Notes: a model not told the origin generated them from the letters alone. A stretch of DNA of 64,000 nucleotides from Chitinophaga deserti (GCF_003149455.1 NZ_QFFK01000003.1:434001-498000); one strand, 5' to 3'; shown: positions 26,672 through 36,274, numbered from the stretch's first letter. Translations and numbers: made by a program.

Positions 26672-29600
26672 ATGAAGCATTATCTACGTATGGTGCCCCT
26701 GCTTGCATGGCTGCTTTGCAGCTTTACAGGCCTGAGGGCCGCCACCCCCACACTGCCTTCCTCCGCTGTGACTTTTAACACCATTGAAGGCAATCACTTA
26801 GGATTTTACTGGACCAGAGGCGATGGCGATAAACGCATCGTTATTGCCCGTGCAGGCCAGCCGGTCTCTGCCAGACCTGAAAACGGCAAGTCGTACACTG
26901 CCAGCCTCACCTTCGGACAGGGCGAGGCTATTAAGCCCGGCGAATTTGTGGTAGGATATGGTAATATCAACCAGGTAACCCTCTCCGGCCTAACTTCCGG
27001 AGTGGATTACTACATCGCCATATTCGAATTCAATGGCGATGGTACTACTACTGAATACCTAACCACCGGGTTCCTCACCGGCAATAAGAAAACGGTACAG
27101 GCCCCCACAACTCAGGTTTCAGGTCTGCAATTCTCAAACATTACCGCGAACAAGGCAACCATCAGCTGGACACATGGAAACGGCTATGGTCGCATGATCG
27201 TTATGCGGGAAGGCGGCGCTGTAAACGCTGAGCCTGTTGAATTTGTGAATTACAATGCCAACGCCAACTTCGGTTTTGGCACACAGATAGGTACAGGAAA
27301 CTATGTTATCTACAACTGGTATATTAACCCTCCCCCCACTACTGTTTACCAACTTAAAAACGGCGTCACCTACCATGTGGCGGCTTATGAATTCAATGGC
27401 TGGTCAGCACCTGCTTTCGCAAGGCCTGCTGCCACCGCCTCATTCACCACGCTTGCGGAACCTTCCAAAGCACCCACAAGCTTATATGCCGACTCGCGCG
27501 ACACCAAACAGTTCCGTATACTCTTCCCCGCAGGAGATGGTACCAAGCGTATCCTCATTGGCAGAAAGGGAAGCCCCGTAACCACCGTTCCACAGGATGG
27601 CGTCACCTATACGCCCAATATGGAATTCGGGAAAGGGTCTAAACTCGGAACGGATGAATTTGTAATTTATGCCGGCACCGACTGGATGAGTTATGTAACC
27701 GGCCTCGAACCCGGTGCCACCTACCATTTCCGTGCTTTCGAATATGAAGATGCCGGTACTACAAATTATCTCACATCCTCCTTCGCGGAAGGTTCGAGCT
27801 CCACGCTAATAGCGCCTACTACCGGCATTACTAACTTTACCGCTACAGACCTCCGCGCTTTCCAGCTAACATTGAACTGGACCAAAGGCGATGGTAACAA
27901 CCGCATCCTTATCGGCAAAGCAAATGCGCCGGTAGATGTAACCCCTGAAGATTTTAAAACTTATACCGGCAGCACCCAGTTTGGGCGCGGACAAGAAATC
28001 GGCAATGGTAACTTTGTAATGTTGGATGGAAACTATACATCACAAACTACAATTACACAGCTCCAACCCGGTATCACCTACCACTTCGCTATTTTTGAAG
28101 CAAACGGCACTGTAAACCCCATTTACCTGAAACCCGGGCAAACAGTTAGTGCCGCCACACAAGCCCACCCCACCACACATCCCAAAGATCTGAGCATCGA
28201 CTTGCGCGCGCTCACCACGATGCGTGTATACTGTAACATGGGGAATGGAACAAAACTGCTGGTAATAGCCAAAAAAGGTTCACCGGTAACCGCAGTTCCG
28301 GTAGATAAAAAAGTTTACCGGCCAAGCTGGAAATTTGCCGACGGGGAAGAAATTGCTCCCGGCGAATTTGTTATCCATGCAGACACCTGGAACGCTCCTA
28401 CCGTTAACACACTCGATCCCAATACTACTTATCACTTCCGGGTGATCAACTATAACGAGATTAATGGCGAACCCTTCTACTATACCGCAGCGCCGATGAC
28501 GGATGGCAGTGGTACCACGATCGATTATGCCCGTCCGCAGGCCAGCAACCTTACCTTCCCGGAAATTACCCATACCGGCATAAAGCTGAAATTCACGGCA
28601 GGCGGTGGTAACAGAAGGCTGATCACCTATAGGATCGGCGCACCGGTAGATGTGCATCCCACAGACGGATCCAGCTATGGCGGAGGCCACGGGCTTGGCA
28701 ACGGCAATTTTATCCTTGGCTATACATCTACCGACGAATACACGGCAACAGGACTTACCGCGGGTACCAACTACCACTTTGCGATATATGAAATCACACC
28801 CAATCAATACTTCTATACGCCTGTACCTTTAACCGGCCAGGCTACAACTACCGGCTCTACCCAAACCATCACTTTCCCCGATATGCCGGCCCAGACATAT
28901 GGCAATCCGGACTTCGATCCGCAGGCCACCGCCAGCTCCGGGCTTCCGGTAACTTATGAGTTCAGCCATACAAATTATGTGGAAATCGTAAATGGTAAAA
29001 TCCACATCCTGCGCAGTGGTACCATTACGGTAACGGCTAAACAGGCAGGAGACGCCACTTACGCACCGGCCCCGCCTGTCAGCAAAACGCTTACCATCAA
29101 CAGGGCACCCCTTATTATCACCGCCGTCAATCAAACAAAACCATACGGGGCTAATATCCCCACCCTTTCCGCTTCCTACAATGGCTTCGTTTTGGGAGAA
29201 ACTGCATCGGTACTCACCAATATGCCCATTCTTTCCACTTCGGCCACTGCAGCTTCGCCTCCCGGTGATTATACCATCAACATCAGTGGCGCCAGCGGAA
29301 CTAACTATAACATCACCCACCGTACCGGCATCCTGACCATTCAGCCACCGCCACGTACACCACAAACCATCACTTTCCCTACTATTGCTGCGCTTCGTTA
29401 CGGCATGGCACATGTTACACCTCAGGCAACTGCAACATCAGGATTACCTGTTTTCTTCACCAGTGGCAACACTAATGTAGCCCAGATCGTAAACGGGCAG
29501 ATCCAGATAAAAGGTGCAGGAACGGCAAAGATCACGGCTAATTGTCCGGGTGATCAAACCTGGGAAGATGCTCCCGGAGTGGAACAAACCATTACCATCA

Positions 29601-32104
29601 ATAAAGCCGACCTTACCATTCTCGCCGAAGATAAGATCATGACCCAGGGTAATGCCGTACCGGCGCTTACTGCACGGTACATTGGTCTTGTTTACAACGA
29701 GCAGCCCACTGTGCTCACTACTGCGGCACAACTGGTCACTACCGCCACCAGAGCATCTTTACCCGGCACCTATCCCATCACGGTAACCGGTGCTACTTCC
29801 GGTAACTACAACATTACCATGACTGCCGGATCGCTGCTGGTACAGCCTCGTCCTAAACTGCAGCAAACTATCACGTTCGCAACAATCACCGATAAAACAT
29901 ATGGCAATGCTGCCTTTGCTGCCGGTGCCACCGCCAGCTCAGGTCTTCCTGTAACATACCGTACCACCACACCAACTGTTGTATCCATCGCAGGCGGACA
30001 AATACGCATCATTGGAACCGGTACTGCAGTGGTTTTCGCAAACCAGGCAGGTAACAACGATTATGAGGCCGCACTGGAAACTTCCCGCACCTTCGCCGTA
30101 CAACGCGCTCCGCTGGAAGTAAGGGCAGATAACAAAACGAAAGTGGAAGGACAGAACAATCCCCCACTGACCGTTAGATACACCGGGTTTGTAAATGGTG
30201 AATCCGCAGCCGTACTCACACAGCAGGCAACACCGACAACGAACGTTACCAATAGCACTCCGGCCGGGCAGTACGACATCTTCCCCGGTTCTGCCATTGC
30301 CGCCAACTACGTGATGACATATGTAAACGGGGTATTCACTGTAACCGCAAAACCTAAACAACCACAAACCATCAACTTCCCCACGCTTACCAACGTAACG
30401 TACGGAGATGCTGACTTCGGGATTACCGCTACAGCCACTTCCAATCTTCCCGTAAGCTTTACCTCACTCACTCCCGATGTGGCCACTATCACAAACGGAC
30501 AGATCCATATCCTGAAGGCTGGTACTGTAACCATCCGCGCCAGTCAGGATGGCAATACCGATTACCTCGCCGCAGCTCCCATTGCGCGCAGCTTTATGGT
30601 GAACAAGGTACAGCTGACCGTTACTGCGGAAAACAAAACCAAAGTGCAGGGCACGGCAAACCCTACACTGACTGTCACCTACGCAGGTTTCGTGAAAAAT
30701 GAGAACTTTAATGTGTTCACAACGCAGCCAGTAATCAACACAACTGCTACGCTGCAGTCTCCCGTTGGGAATTATGTAATCCGGGCTTCCGGCGCCGTAG
30801 CTGCCAACTACACGTTCGTGTACGTGAATGGCACACTTACTGTGACTGCCCGTCCTAAACAGCCGCAAACCATCAACTTCCCGGCACTGGCAAACAGGCA
30901 ATATGGTAATGCTGCATTCGCGCTTACTGCTACCGCCACTTCCAGCCTCGCGGTACGGTATGTGAACGAAACACCTGCAATCATCAGCATCAACGGCACA
31001 CAGGTAACCATCCTGAAAGCAGGCCGCGCATCCATCCGCGCCGAGCAGGATGGTAATAACGACTGGCTGGCAGCCGCTGCCGCCACTCAGGCCTTCGATG
31101 TTGAAAAGGCTCCGCTCACCGTTACTGCAGATAACAAAACCAAAGTGGAAGGCACCGACAATCCGGCGCTCACCGTCAACTACACAGGCTTCCTGAACGG
31201 AGATGATGCGGGTGATATCCAAACACTTCCGGTTGTAACTACCAACGCTACACGCACTTCAGCACCCGGCAATTATCCTATCACCGCTTCCGCAGCGGTT
31301 GCTGATAATTACCGCTTTACTTATGTAGCAGGAACGCTTACTGTTACTCCCCGCGCACAGGCGCAAACAATCCAGTTTGCAGCACCTGCTCCCCGCATTT
31401 ACGGCGATGCTGACGTGAACCCTGCCGCCACAGCTACATCAGGTCTGACAATCTCCTACACCAGCACTGCTCCTGCTGTAGCCACAATCGTAAACGGGCA
31501 GATCCATATTACCGGTACAGGTACAACTACGATTACTGCTGAACAGGCAGGTAATAATGACTGGCTGGCTGCAGCTCCTGTAAGCCGCACATTCACCGTA
31601 GGAAAAGCACAGCTCACCATCACTGCAGACAACAAATCGAAAGTGACCGGTACTGCCAATCCTCCGCTGACAGCTTCTTACCAGGGCTTTGTGCTCAACG
31701 AGAACGCTGGTGTACTTACCACTCCTGTTGCACTGCATACGCTGGCAAATGAAAACAGTCCTGCAGGGAAATACCCCATCCAAATCACCGGTGGCGCCGC
31801 AGCCAACTACAACATCAGGCTGGTACAAGGCATCCTCACGGTTATCAACAAACCGAAAGACGATGTGAAAGCCTGGTGTAGCAGCCGCAGCACCTTACAG
31901 ATCAGGGTGTATGTAAATGAAGCACAGGGTGCTAATGTGATCCTGTATTCCACTTCGGGCCAGCGGGTATCACAGCTCTACAAACGGCTCGATGCAGGCA
32001 GCAATACCATGCAGCTGGATGTATCCCGCATCCCAACCGGCATGTATGTACTGCATATCAATGGCGAAAAAACCAGTCAAACCCAAAACGTAGCGATTAA
32101 CTAA
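26672..32104 (+). CDS. Giant T9SS-secreted repeat protein (6 fn3-like + 6 Ig/MBG-type units)
   Basis: An 1810-residue secreted protein. A signal peptide (to about residue 23) precedes six fn3-like modules of about 118 residues (residues ~25-728), each with an RxLIxRxGxPV strand and a TYHFAIFE-type strand. Six units of 167 residues follow, starting at nucleotides 28862, 29363, 29864, 30365, 30866 and 31364. Each joins an Ig-like half (QTITFP, YG, ATSGLPV, NGQIHI) to an MBG-type half (LTVTADNKTKV, NPPLTV, GFV, VNGTLTV). The last ~80 residues form a type A T9SS sorting domain with PTGMYVLHINGEK. There is no catalytic domain. It is likely a surface adhesin or scaffold, encoded between susCD and a PorV paralogue. 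Confidence 0.9.
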   Translation: MKHYLRMVPLLAWLLCSFTGLRAATPTLPSSAVTFNTIEGNHLGFYWTRGDGDKRIVIARAGQPVSARPENGKSYTASLTFGQGEAIKPGEFVVGYGNINQVTLSGLTSGVDYYIAIFEFNGDGTTTEYLTTGFLTGNKKTVQAPTTQVSGLQFSNITANKATISWTHGNGYGRMIVMREGGAVNAEPVEFVNYNANANFGFGTQIGTGNYVIYNWYINPPPTTVYQLKNGVTYHVAAYEFNGWSAPAFARPAATASFTTLAEPSKAPTSLYADSRDTKQFRILFPAGDGTKRILIGRKGSPVTTVPQDGVTYTPNMEFGKGSKLGTDEFVIYAGTDWMSYVTGLEPGATYHFRAFEYEDAGTTNYLTSSFAEGSSSTLIAPTTGITNFTATDLRAFQLTLNWTKGDGNNRILIGKANAPVDVTPEDFKTYTGSTQFGRGQEIGNGNFVMLDGNYTSQTTITQLQPGITYHFAIFEANGTVNPIYLKPGQTVSAATQAHPTTHPKDLSIDLRALTTMRVYCNMGNGTKLLVIAKKGSPVTAVPVDKKVYRPSWKFADGEEIAPGEFVIHADTWNAPTVNTLDPNTTYHFRVINYNEINGEPFYYTAAPMTDGSGTTIDYARPQASNLTFPEITHTGIKLKFTAGGGNRRLITYRIGAPVDVHPTDGSSYGGGHGLGNGNFILGYTSTDEYTATGLTAGTNYHFAIYEITPNQYFYTPVPLTGQATTTGSTQTITFPDMPAQTYGNPDFDPQATASSGLPVTYEFSHTNYVEIVNGKIHILRSGTITVTAKQAGDATYAPAPPVSKTLTINRAPLIITAVNQTKPYGANIPTLSASYNGFVLGETASVLTNMPILSTSATAASPPGDYTINISGASGTNYNITHRTGILTIQPPPRTPQTITFPTIAALRYGMAHVTPQATATSGLPVFFTSGNTNVAQIVNGQIQIKGAGTAKITANCPGDQTWEDAPGVEQTITINKADLTILAEDKIMTQGNAVPALTARYIGLVYNEQPTVLTTAAQLVTTATRASLPGTYPITVTGATSGNYNITMTAGSLLVQPRPKLQQTITFATITDKTYGNAAFAAGATASSGLPVTYRTTTPTVVSIAGGQIRIIGTGTAVVFANQAGNNDYEAALETSRTFAVQRAPLEVRADNKTKVEGQNNPPLTVRYTGFVNGESAAVLTQQATPTTNVTNSTPAGQYDIFPGSAIAANYVMTYVNGVFTVTAKPKQPQTINFPTLTNVTYGDADFGITATATSNLPVSFTSLTPDVATITNGQIHILKAGTVTIRASQDGNTDYLAAAPIARSFMVNKVQLTVTAENKTKVQGTANPTLTVTYAGFVKNENFNVFTTQPVINTTATLQSPVGNYVIRASGAVAANYTFVYVNGTLTVTARPKQPQTINFPALANRQYGNAAFALTATATSSLAVRYVNETPAIISINGTQVTILKAGRASIRAEQDGNNDWLAAAAATQAFDVEKAPLTVTADNKTKVEGTDNPALTVNYTGFLNGDDAGDIQTLPVVTTNATRTSAPGNYPITASAAVADNYRFTYVAGTLTVTPRAQAQTIQFAAPAPRIYGDADVNPAATATSGLTISYTSTAPAVATIVNGQIHITGTGTTTITAEQAGNNDWLAAAPVSRTFTVGKAQLTITADNKSKVTGTANPPLTASYQGFVLNENAGVLTTPVALHTLANENSPAGKYPIQITGGAAANYNIRLVQGILTVINKPKDDVKAWCSSRSTLQIRVYVNEAQGANVILYSTSGQRVSQLYKRLDAGSNTMQLDVSRIPTGMYVLHINGEKTSQTQNVAIN
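28862..31856 (+). repeat. Six in-frame ~501-bp repeats in the giant gene
   Basis: The QTI-coding start of each unit recurs at intervals of 501, 501, 501, 501 and 498 bp. The units are diverged at the DNA level but keep the same protein plan. Near-constant length suggests expansion by unequal crossing over or strong structural constraint. Confidence 0.85.
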
Positions 32105-32110
32105 ATAAAC

Positions 32111-32133
32111 AGCCGGGCCTGTGTGGCCCGGCT
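32111..32133 (+). terminator. Hairpin between the giant gene and the porV-like gene
   Basis: Perfect 9-bp GC-rich stem (32111-32119, 32125-32133), 5-nt loop, followed only by TTC. It could be a weak or leaky terminator ahead of the porV-like gene. Confidence 0.45.
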
Positions 32134-32149
32134 TTCAAAAATACTCTTC

Positions 32150-33250
32150 ATGAAAAAGACTTACCTGATCCGCAATACCTTCGCCGCACTGCTGCTGGCC
32201 AGCGCAGGTGCCGCCAGCGGACAATCGACCGATCCTGTGAACATCACCTCATCCGCCGTACCCTTTCTTCGCATATCTCCTGATGCACGCGCCTCCGGCA
32301 TGGGCAATATGGGACTGGCTACCAGTGCAGATGCCAACAGCGGCCTGTGGAACCTTGCCAAAACACCCTTTGCAGACAGTATTGGCTCACTGGCGGTGAA
32401 CTACAGTCCCTGGATGCGGGATGTAACCAAGGATGTGTATATGCTGCATGCCGGCGGTTATTACCAATTGGGCGGAGGTCAGGCTATTTCCGCGAACATC
32501 CGTTACTTCAGCCTGGGTAACCTTCCCCTGACGGATCACAATGGGCAGGAACTGAAAACATCTTATCCCCGCGAAATGGCATTTGATCTGGGATACGCAC
32601 GCAAACTGAGTGAGCGCTTCGGTATCGGTGTGGCTTTCCGCTACATCAGTTCCAGCCTCGTACGCGGTAACCTCAATGCCATCCGCTACAAAGCCGCTAT
32701 GGCAGTTGCCGGCGACATCTCGCTGTATTATTCCGGCCTCAATGATGAAGGGCAGGGCTTTACCGCAGGTTTCGCGCTGAGTAATCTCGGTTCGCGCATT
32801 GCCTATAGAGGCGATTCTGATCAGAAAGAATTCCTCCCTGCTAACTTAGGACTGGGTGGCGCTTATACTTTTGTAATGCAGGAAGATCATCGCATTATGT
32901 TAGGTGCTGAAGTAAATAAGCTGATGGTACCTGCCATGGATGATGTAAAGGAATACTATGAAACCGGCGCTATGGCAGCCTGGTTCCAGTCGTTCGGCAA
33001 CAATACCTGGCGCGTATCGGGTGGTGCGGAATATTCCTATCGCAATGCATTCAATGCACGAGTAGGGTATATCTCCGGTAACAAAAACGAAGGCAGGATT
33101 CAGGAGATCACGGCCGGTGTAGGCGGGCGTTACCGCATGGTAGCCATGAACCTCTCCTACGTAGTGCCTTCAGGCAATGGAGCCAACCGCAATCCTTTGT
33201 CCAATACACTGCGTATCGGGCTTACGGTAGACCTTGCCCCTCCGCAATAA
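32150..33250 (+). CDS. PorV-like type IX secretion shuttle protein
   Basis: Outer-membrane beta-barrel of the FadL-like PorV/LptO group. In T9SS, PorV collects cargo with a C-terminal sorting domain and passes it to the attachment complex. The 366-residue protein has a signal peptide, then the hallmark SAVPFLRISPDARASGMGNM and ATSADANSGLWNLAK. I chose the ATG at 32150, where the signal peptide begins; the frame extends to 32123 without a better start. It directly follows the giant T9SS cargo gene, so it may be a dedicated shuttle for it, separate from the housekeeping PorV that I would expect elsewhere in the genome. Confidence 0.88.
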   Translation: MKKTYLIRNTFAALLLASAGAASGQSTDPVNITSSAVPFLRISPDARASGMGNMGLATSADANSGLWNLAKTPFADSIGSLAVNYSPWMRDVTKDVYMLHAGGYYQLGGGQAISANIRYFSLGNLPLTDHNGQELKTSYPREMAFDLGYARKLSERFGIGVAFRYISSSLVRGNLNAIRYKAAMAVAGDISLYYSGLNDEGQGFTAGFALSNLGSRIAYRGDSDQKEFLPANLGLGGAYTFVMQEDHRIMLGAEVNKLMVPAMDDVKEYYETGAMAAWFQSFGNNTWRVSGGAEYSYRNAFNARVGYISGNKNEGRIQEITAGVGGRYRMVAMNLSYVVPSGNGANRNPLSNTLRIGLTVDLAPPQ

Positions 33251-33270
33251 CACAACAACTGTCTCAATAA

Positions 33271-33303
33271 AAAAAAGCCGGCGCAATTGCAGCCGGCTTT
33301 TTT
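33271..33303. terminator. Bidirectional terminator between porV-like and galK
   Basis: 12-bp stem (33271-33282, 33292-33303) with A/T tails on both sides, between convergent genes. Confidence 0.88.
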
Positions 33304-33320
33304 AATACCTGGTGAATATT

Positions 33321-34487
33321 TTATGCAACGGCTTCCACAGCCAATTCTACTTTGGCGCCGTCTTCGATTGAAGTAATATAGATTTCCGGTGATACACCAT
33401 AGCGCTGGCGGAACTGCTCCTGTACGAATTCGCAGAAAGCATCCACTTTTCCGGTTTCAACGAGGTTGATGGTGCAACCGCCGAAACCGCCACCCATCAT
33501 ACGGGCGCCTGCCACTTCGGGGCGCTGTGATGCCAGCTGGGCGAGGAAGTCAAGTTCCGGGCACGATACTTCATACAGTTTGCTAAGCCCTTCATGCGAA
33601 GCAAACATCAGGGCACCGGCCTCTTTCAGCTCGTTACGCTGCAGATGTGCACAGGCTTTCTCCACACGTTCATTCTCCTGTGTAACGTACAGGCAGCGGT
33701 CGTATACTTTAGCTGGAAGCAGGTGTTGCTGTTGCTGTACCTGTGCTGAAGTGAGATCGCGCAGGCTGTTGGCAGAGGGGTATACCTGTTGGAGGATCTT
33801 CACCCCTTCTTCACATTGTGCGCGGCGCACGTTGTATTCAGAAGATGCGAGGGAGTGATGAACCATCGAGTTAACAAGTACCACTTTCACTTCTGAAGAA
33901 AAACTGAACGGGAAGTACTGATAATCGAGGCTGCGGCAGTCGAGCAGCATCACACTGTCTTTACGCCCGTGCAGGTTCGCGAACTGGTCCATAATGCCGC
34001 ATTTCACACCGGGGAAGGTATGTTCTGCGAGCTGACCGATTCGGGCCATTTCCATACGGGTAAGATTAAATCCAAGGAGATGATCGAGCGCTACGGCCAG
34101 GCCCCCTTCAACGGCAGCAGAACTGCTCATACCGGCACCAATAGGGATATCGCCGGTGATAACACAATCGAACCCTTTTACTTCATGGCCTTTTTGCTGC
34201 AGGTGGTAAACCACGCCTTTGAGGTAGTTGATCCAGTCGCCACCGGGTTCAATGTTGTGAAGGGAAAAGGAGGCAGATTCACCACTGAACATGGCGTACG
34301 CATTGCAGGTGTCGGTGCCGTTGAGAGCAATGGCGTAGATGATACGCTTGTCGATGGCGGCGGGCAATACGAACCCTTCGTTATAGTCGGTATGTTCTCC
34401 GATCAGGTTGATCCTTCCCGGGGAGCTGATGATAATGGGCTCCCTGTTAAAACGCTGGCGAAACTCCTTGGTGGCTGTGGCTATCAT
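33321..34487 (-). CDS. galK: Galactokinase
   Basis: GHMP-family kinase that phosphorylates galactose to galactose-1-phosphate in the Leloir pathway. The 388-residue protein has the galactokinase signature GRINLIGEHTDYNEG, the ATP-loop IPIGAGMSSSAAVEGG, and the third motif GARMMGGGFGGCTINLV. I chose the ATG at 34487 (MIATATKEFRQRF) because a promoter ends about 20 nt upstream; the open frame to 34571 would run through it. The neighbouring permease at 34853 is a likely partner for galactose uptake. No galT or galE gene is seen nearby. Confidence 0.96.
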   Translation of the reverse strand: MIATATKEFRQRFNREPIIISSPGRINLIGEHTDYNEGFVLPAAIDKRIIYAIALNGTDTCNAYAMFSGESASFSLHNIEPGGDWINYLKGVVYHLQQKGHEVKGFDCVITGDIPIGAGMSSSAAVEGGLAVALDHLLGFNLTRMEMARIGQLAEHTFPGVKCGIMDQFANLHGRKDSVMLLDCRSLDYQYFPFSFSSEVKVVLVNSMVHHSLASSEYNVRRAQCEEGVKILQQVYPSANSLRDLTSAQVQQQQHLLPAKVYDRCLYVTQENERVEKACAHLQRNELKEAGALMFASHEGLSKLYEVSCPELDFLAQLASQRPEVAGARMMGGGFGGCTINLVETGKVDAFCEFVQEQFRQRYGVSPEIYITSIEDGAKVELAVEAVA

Positions 34488-34508
34488 TATAAGGGTATAT
34501 TTTACACC

Positions 34509-34538
34509 TAAAAGTAATAAAAAACAGGAGTAATCAAA
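34509..34538 (-). promoter_or_regulatory. galK promoter
   Basis: Minus strand: TTTG (34535-34538), 18-nt spacer, TACTTTTA (34509-34516), close to the Bacteroidota consensus and about 22 nt from the ATG. Confidence 0.65.
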
Positions 34539-34658
34539 AGGATGCGGGTTTCGCCGGCAAGATTCGCACATGCTAATATACTATCAGAACCACCGCTTTC
34601 GCACTGTTTTCGGGCATTTCACAAAGAATTCAATATCAATCATTTGCACTACCATTGT

Positions 34659-34754
34659 TCGGTCATCCTTCGGTGATCCTTCGGTAAACGGGGTGCTTCC
34701 CTGGGGGATGACCGAAGGATCACCGAAGGATGACCGAAGGATGACCGAAGGATG
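34659..34754. repeat. 11-bp ACCGAAGGATG repeats forming a 27-bp perfect inverted repeat
   Basis: The left arm (34659-34685) and right arm (34711-34737) are perfect reverse complements across a 25-nt loop. Each arm is made of 11-bp units (GACCGAAGGAT or its complement). The right side goes on with further direct copies to about 34754. It lies upstream of the galK promoter and downstream of the permease terminator. Confidence 0.9.
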
Positions 34755-34805
34755 AAAAACACGAATCCGGTAGGATATTAACTGGTTGAAAGGTGACGTA
34801 ACTAA

Positions 34806-34831
34806 AAAGGGCCGTCTTACGACAGCCCTTT
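34806..34831 (-). terminator. Terminator of the first permease gene
   Basis: Stem AAAGGGC/GCCCTTT (34806-34812, 34825-34831) with extra inner pairs, then TTTTTAG on the minus strand. Confidence 0.75.
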
Positions 34832-34852
34832 CGGTATACTTAGCAAAAGTAA

Positions 34853-36184
34853 TTATTTAGCAGCTCTAACCTTACCGATCATATGGCCTTTAAGGGCGAA
34901 GAACAGGATGTAGATATAGCAGGGCACCATGGCGTAGAGGAAGGCGGATTTAAACGTAACGCCGTCGGAATGCAGGGCAAAGCCAAGCAGGCTGGACTCT
35001 TCATACAGGCCGGTATATATCTGCGGGAGGATGGCACCACCGGCGATACCCATTACCAGGATAGCGGAACCGATCTTGGTGTATTTACCCAGGCCTTCGA
35101 TAGCGAGGGGGAAGATAGCGGGCCACATGAGGGCGTTAGCAAAACCGAGGAGGGCGATGCAGGTAACTGCAGTAGAACCATCGGTAAGGTAAGCGCCTAC
35201 GGTAAAGAGGATACCGAGTACGGCAGAACCTCTGAGGGCCATATCCTGTGAGAGATATTTAGGGATGGTGAAGATACCGATCACATAACCCACCAGCATG
35301 GAACCGAGTGTGAAGGAGCTAAAGTATTTAGCAGCATCAGCACTGAGACCAACGCTCTTGCCATAGGTACCGATTACGTCGCCGGCCATTACTTCCACAC
35401 CTACGTAAACGAAGATACAGAGGGCACCCAGCCAGAGGTAAGGGTACTTGCCGAGGGAGCTGCGTGCAGGAACGGAAGCGCCTGAGCTGTCGGTTTCTTC
35501 TGCTTCGATTTCAGGCAGGGTAGAGCGGCGGATAAGGAATGCAACAATGAGGAGGAACAGGGTGAGCACGATGTAAGGCATGATCACACGGCCGGCCAGC
35601 TCGTCGAGCAGCTGGGATTTAACGACAGCATCGGTAGTAGATTTGATTTTAATTTCTACTTCTGTAGCATTCTTCAGGAGGATGGAAGAAAGGATCAGGG
35701 GGCTGATCACACCTGCCAGTTTATTACAGATACCCATTATGGAAATACGCTGTGCAGCACTTTCGATGGGCCCGAGGATGCTCACATAAGGGTTAGTGGC
35801 GGTTTGCAGCAGGGAAAGGCCTGCACCCTGGATGAAGAGGCCCACCAGGAACAGGATGAAGCTTTTGCTGTTAGCAGCAGGAATGAAAACGATGGAACCG
35901 ATGGCCATTACAACAAGACCAATAGCCATACCATTCTTAAAGCCGAGCTTTTTGAGGACTACGGAAGAAGGGAGGGACCAGAGGAAGTATGGGATGTAGA
36001 ATGCGAATGTAACCATTAAAGCCTGTGAATCAGTCAGATCACACAAAAGCTGAAGAAACTGTATCAGTGAAGCGTTCAGCCAGGTCACGAAGCCGAAAAC
36101 GGCGAACAGACCCCCAATAATTAACATGGCCTGTTTGTACCCTCCTTCCTGCGGAGCGGTCATAGTAATGGTTTTGCTACTCAT
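34853..36184 (-). CDS. FucP/GluP-family sugar:H+ symporter (MFS)
   Basis: Twelve-helix major facilitator permease of 443 residues, like the glucose/galactose and fucose transporters of Bacteroidota. Recognisable stretches are FVTWLNASLIQFLQLL in helix 1 and LFIQGAGLSLLQTATNPYVS in the helix 4 region. I chose the ATG at 36184 (MSSKTITM); an upstream in-frame start at 36232 lies inside the promoter region. It lies next to galK on the same strand, which suggests galactose or glucose as substrate. A LacI-type palindrome fills the spacer of its predicted promoter, so repression by a sugar-responsive regulator is likely. Confidence 0.9.
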   Translation of the reverse strand: MSSKTITMTAPQEGGYKQAMLIIGGLFAVFGFVTWLNASLIQFLQLLCDLTDSQALMVTFAFYIPYFLWSLPSSVVLKKLGFKNGMAIGLVVMAIGSIVFIPAANSKSFILFLVGLFIQGAGLSLLQTATNPYVSILGPIESAAQRISIMGICNKLAGVISPLILSSILLKNATEVEIKIKSTTDAVVKSQLLDELAGRVIMPYIVLTLFLLIVAFLIRRSTLPEIEAEETDSSGASVPARSSLGKYPYLWLGALCIFVYVGVEVMAGDVIGTYGKSVGLSADAAKYFSSFTLGSMLVGYVIGIFTIPKYLSQDMALRGSAVLGILFTVGAYLTDGSTAVTCIALLGFANALMWPAIFPLAIEGLGKYTKIGSAILVMGIAGGAILPQIYTGLYEESSLLGFALHSDGVTFKSAFLYAMVPCYIYILFFALKGHMIGKVRAAK

Positions 36185-36245
36185 TAGCTGCAAAGGTTGA
36201 TTGTTCAAGAATGCCACGAACATAATGAACAATTCGCTAAATTCA

Positions 36246-36274
36246 TAAATATATTAGCTAAAACGTTTGAGCAA
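36246..36274 (-). promoter_or_regulatory. Promoter of the first permease, operator in the spacer
   Basis: Minus strand: TTG (36272-36274), 18-nt spacer, TATATTTA (36246-36253). The spacer contains the palindrome at 36258-36271. Confidence 0.6.
36258..36271. promoter_or_regulatory. LacI-type operator CTAAAACGTTTGAG
   Basis: Near-palindrome with the central CG typical of LacI/GalR-family sites. It lies between the -33 and -7 boxes of the minus-strand permease promoter and about 30 bp upstream of a plus-strand promoter (TTTG at 36304-36307, TACATTTA at 36331-36338). It matches the palindrome upstream of the GH92 gene at 12 of 14 positions. Confidence 0.6.

Noticed and set aside
34659..34754. 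Possible CRISPR array
   Set aside because: Units are 11 bp, directly adjacent without spacers, and partly inverted; no cas genes are nearby.
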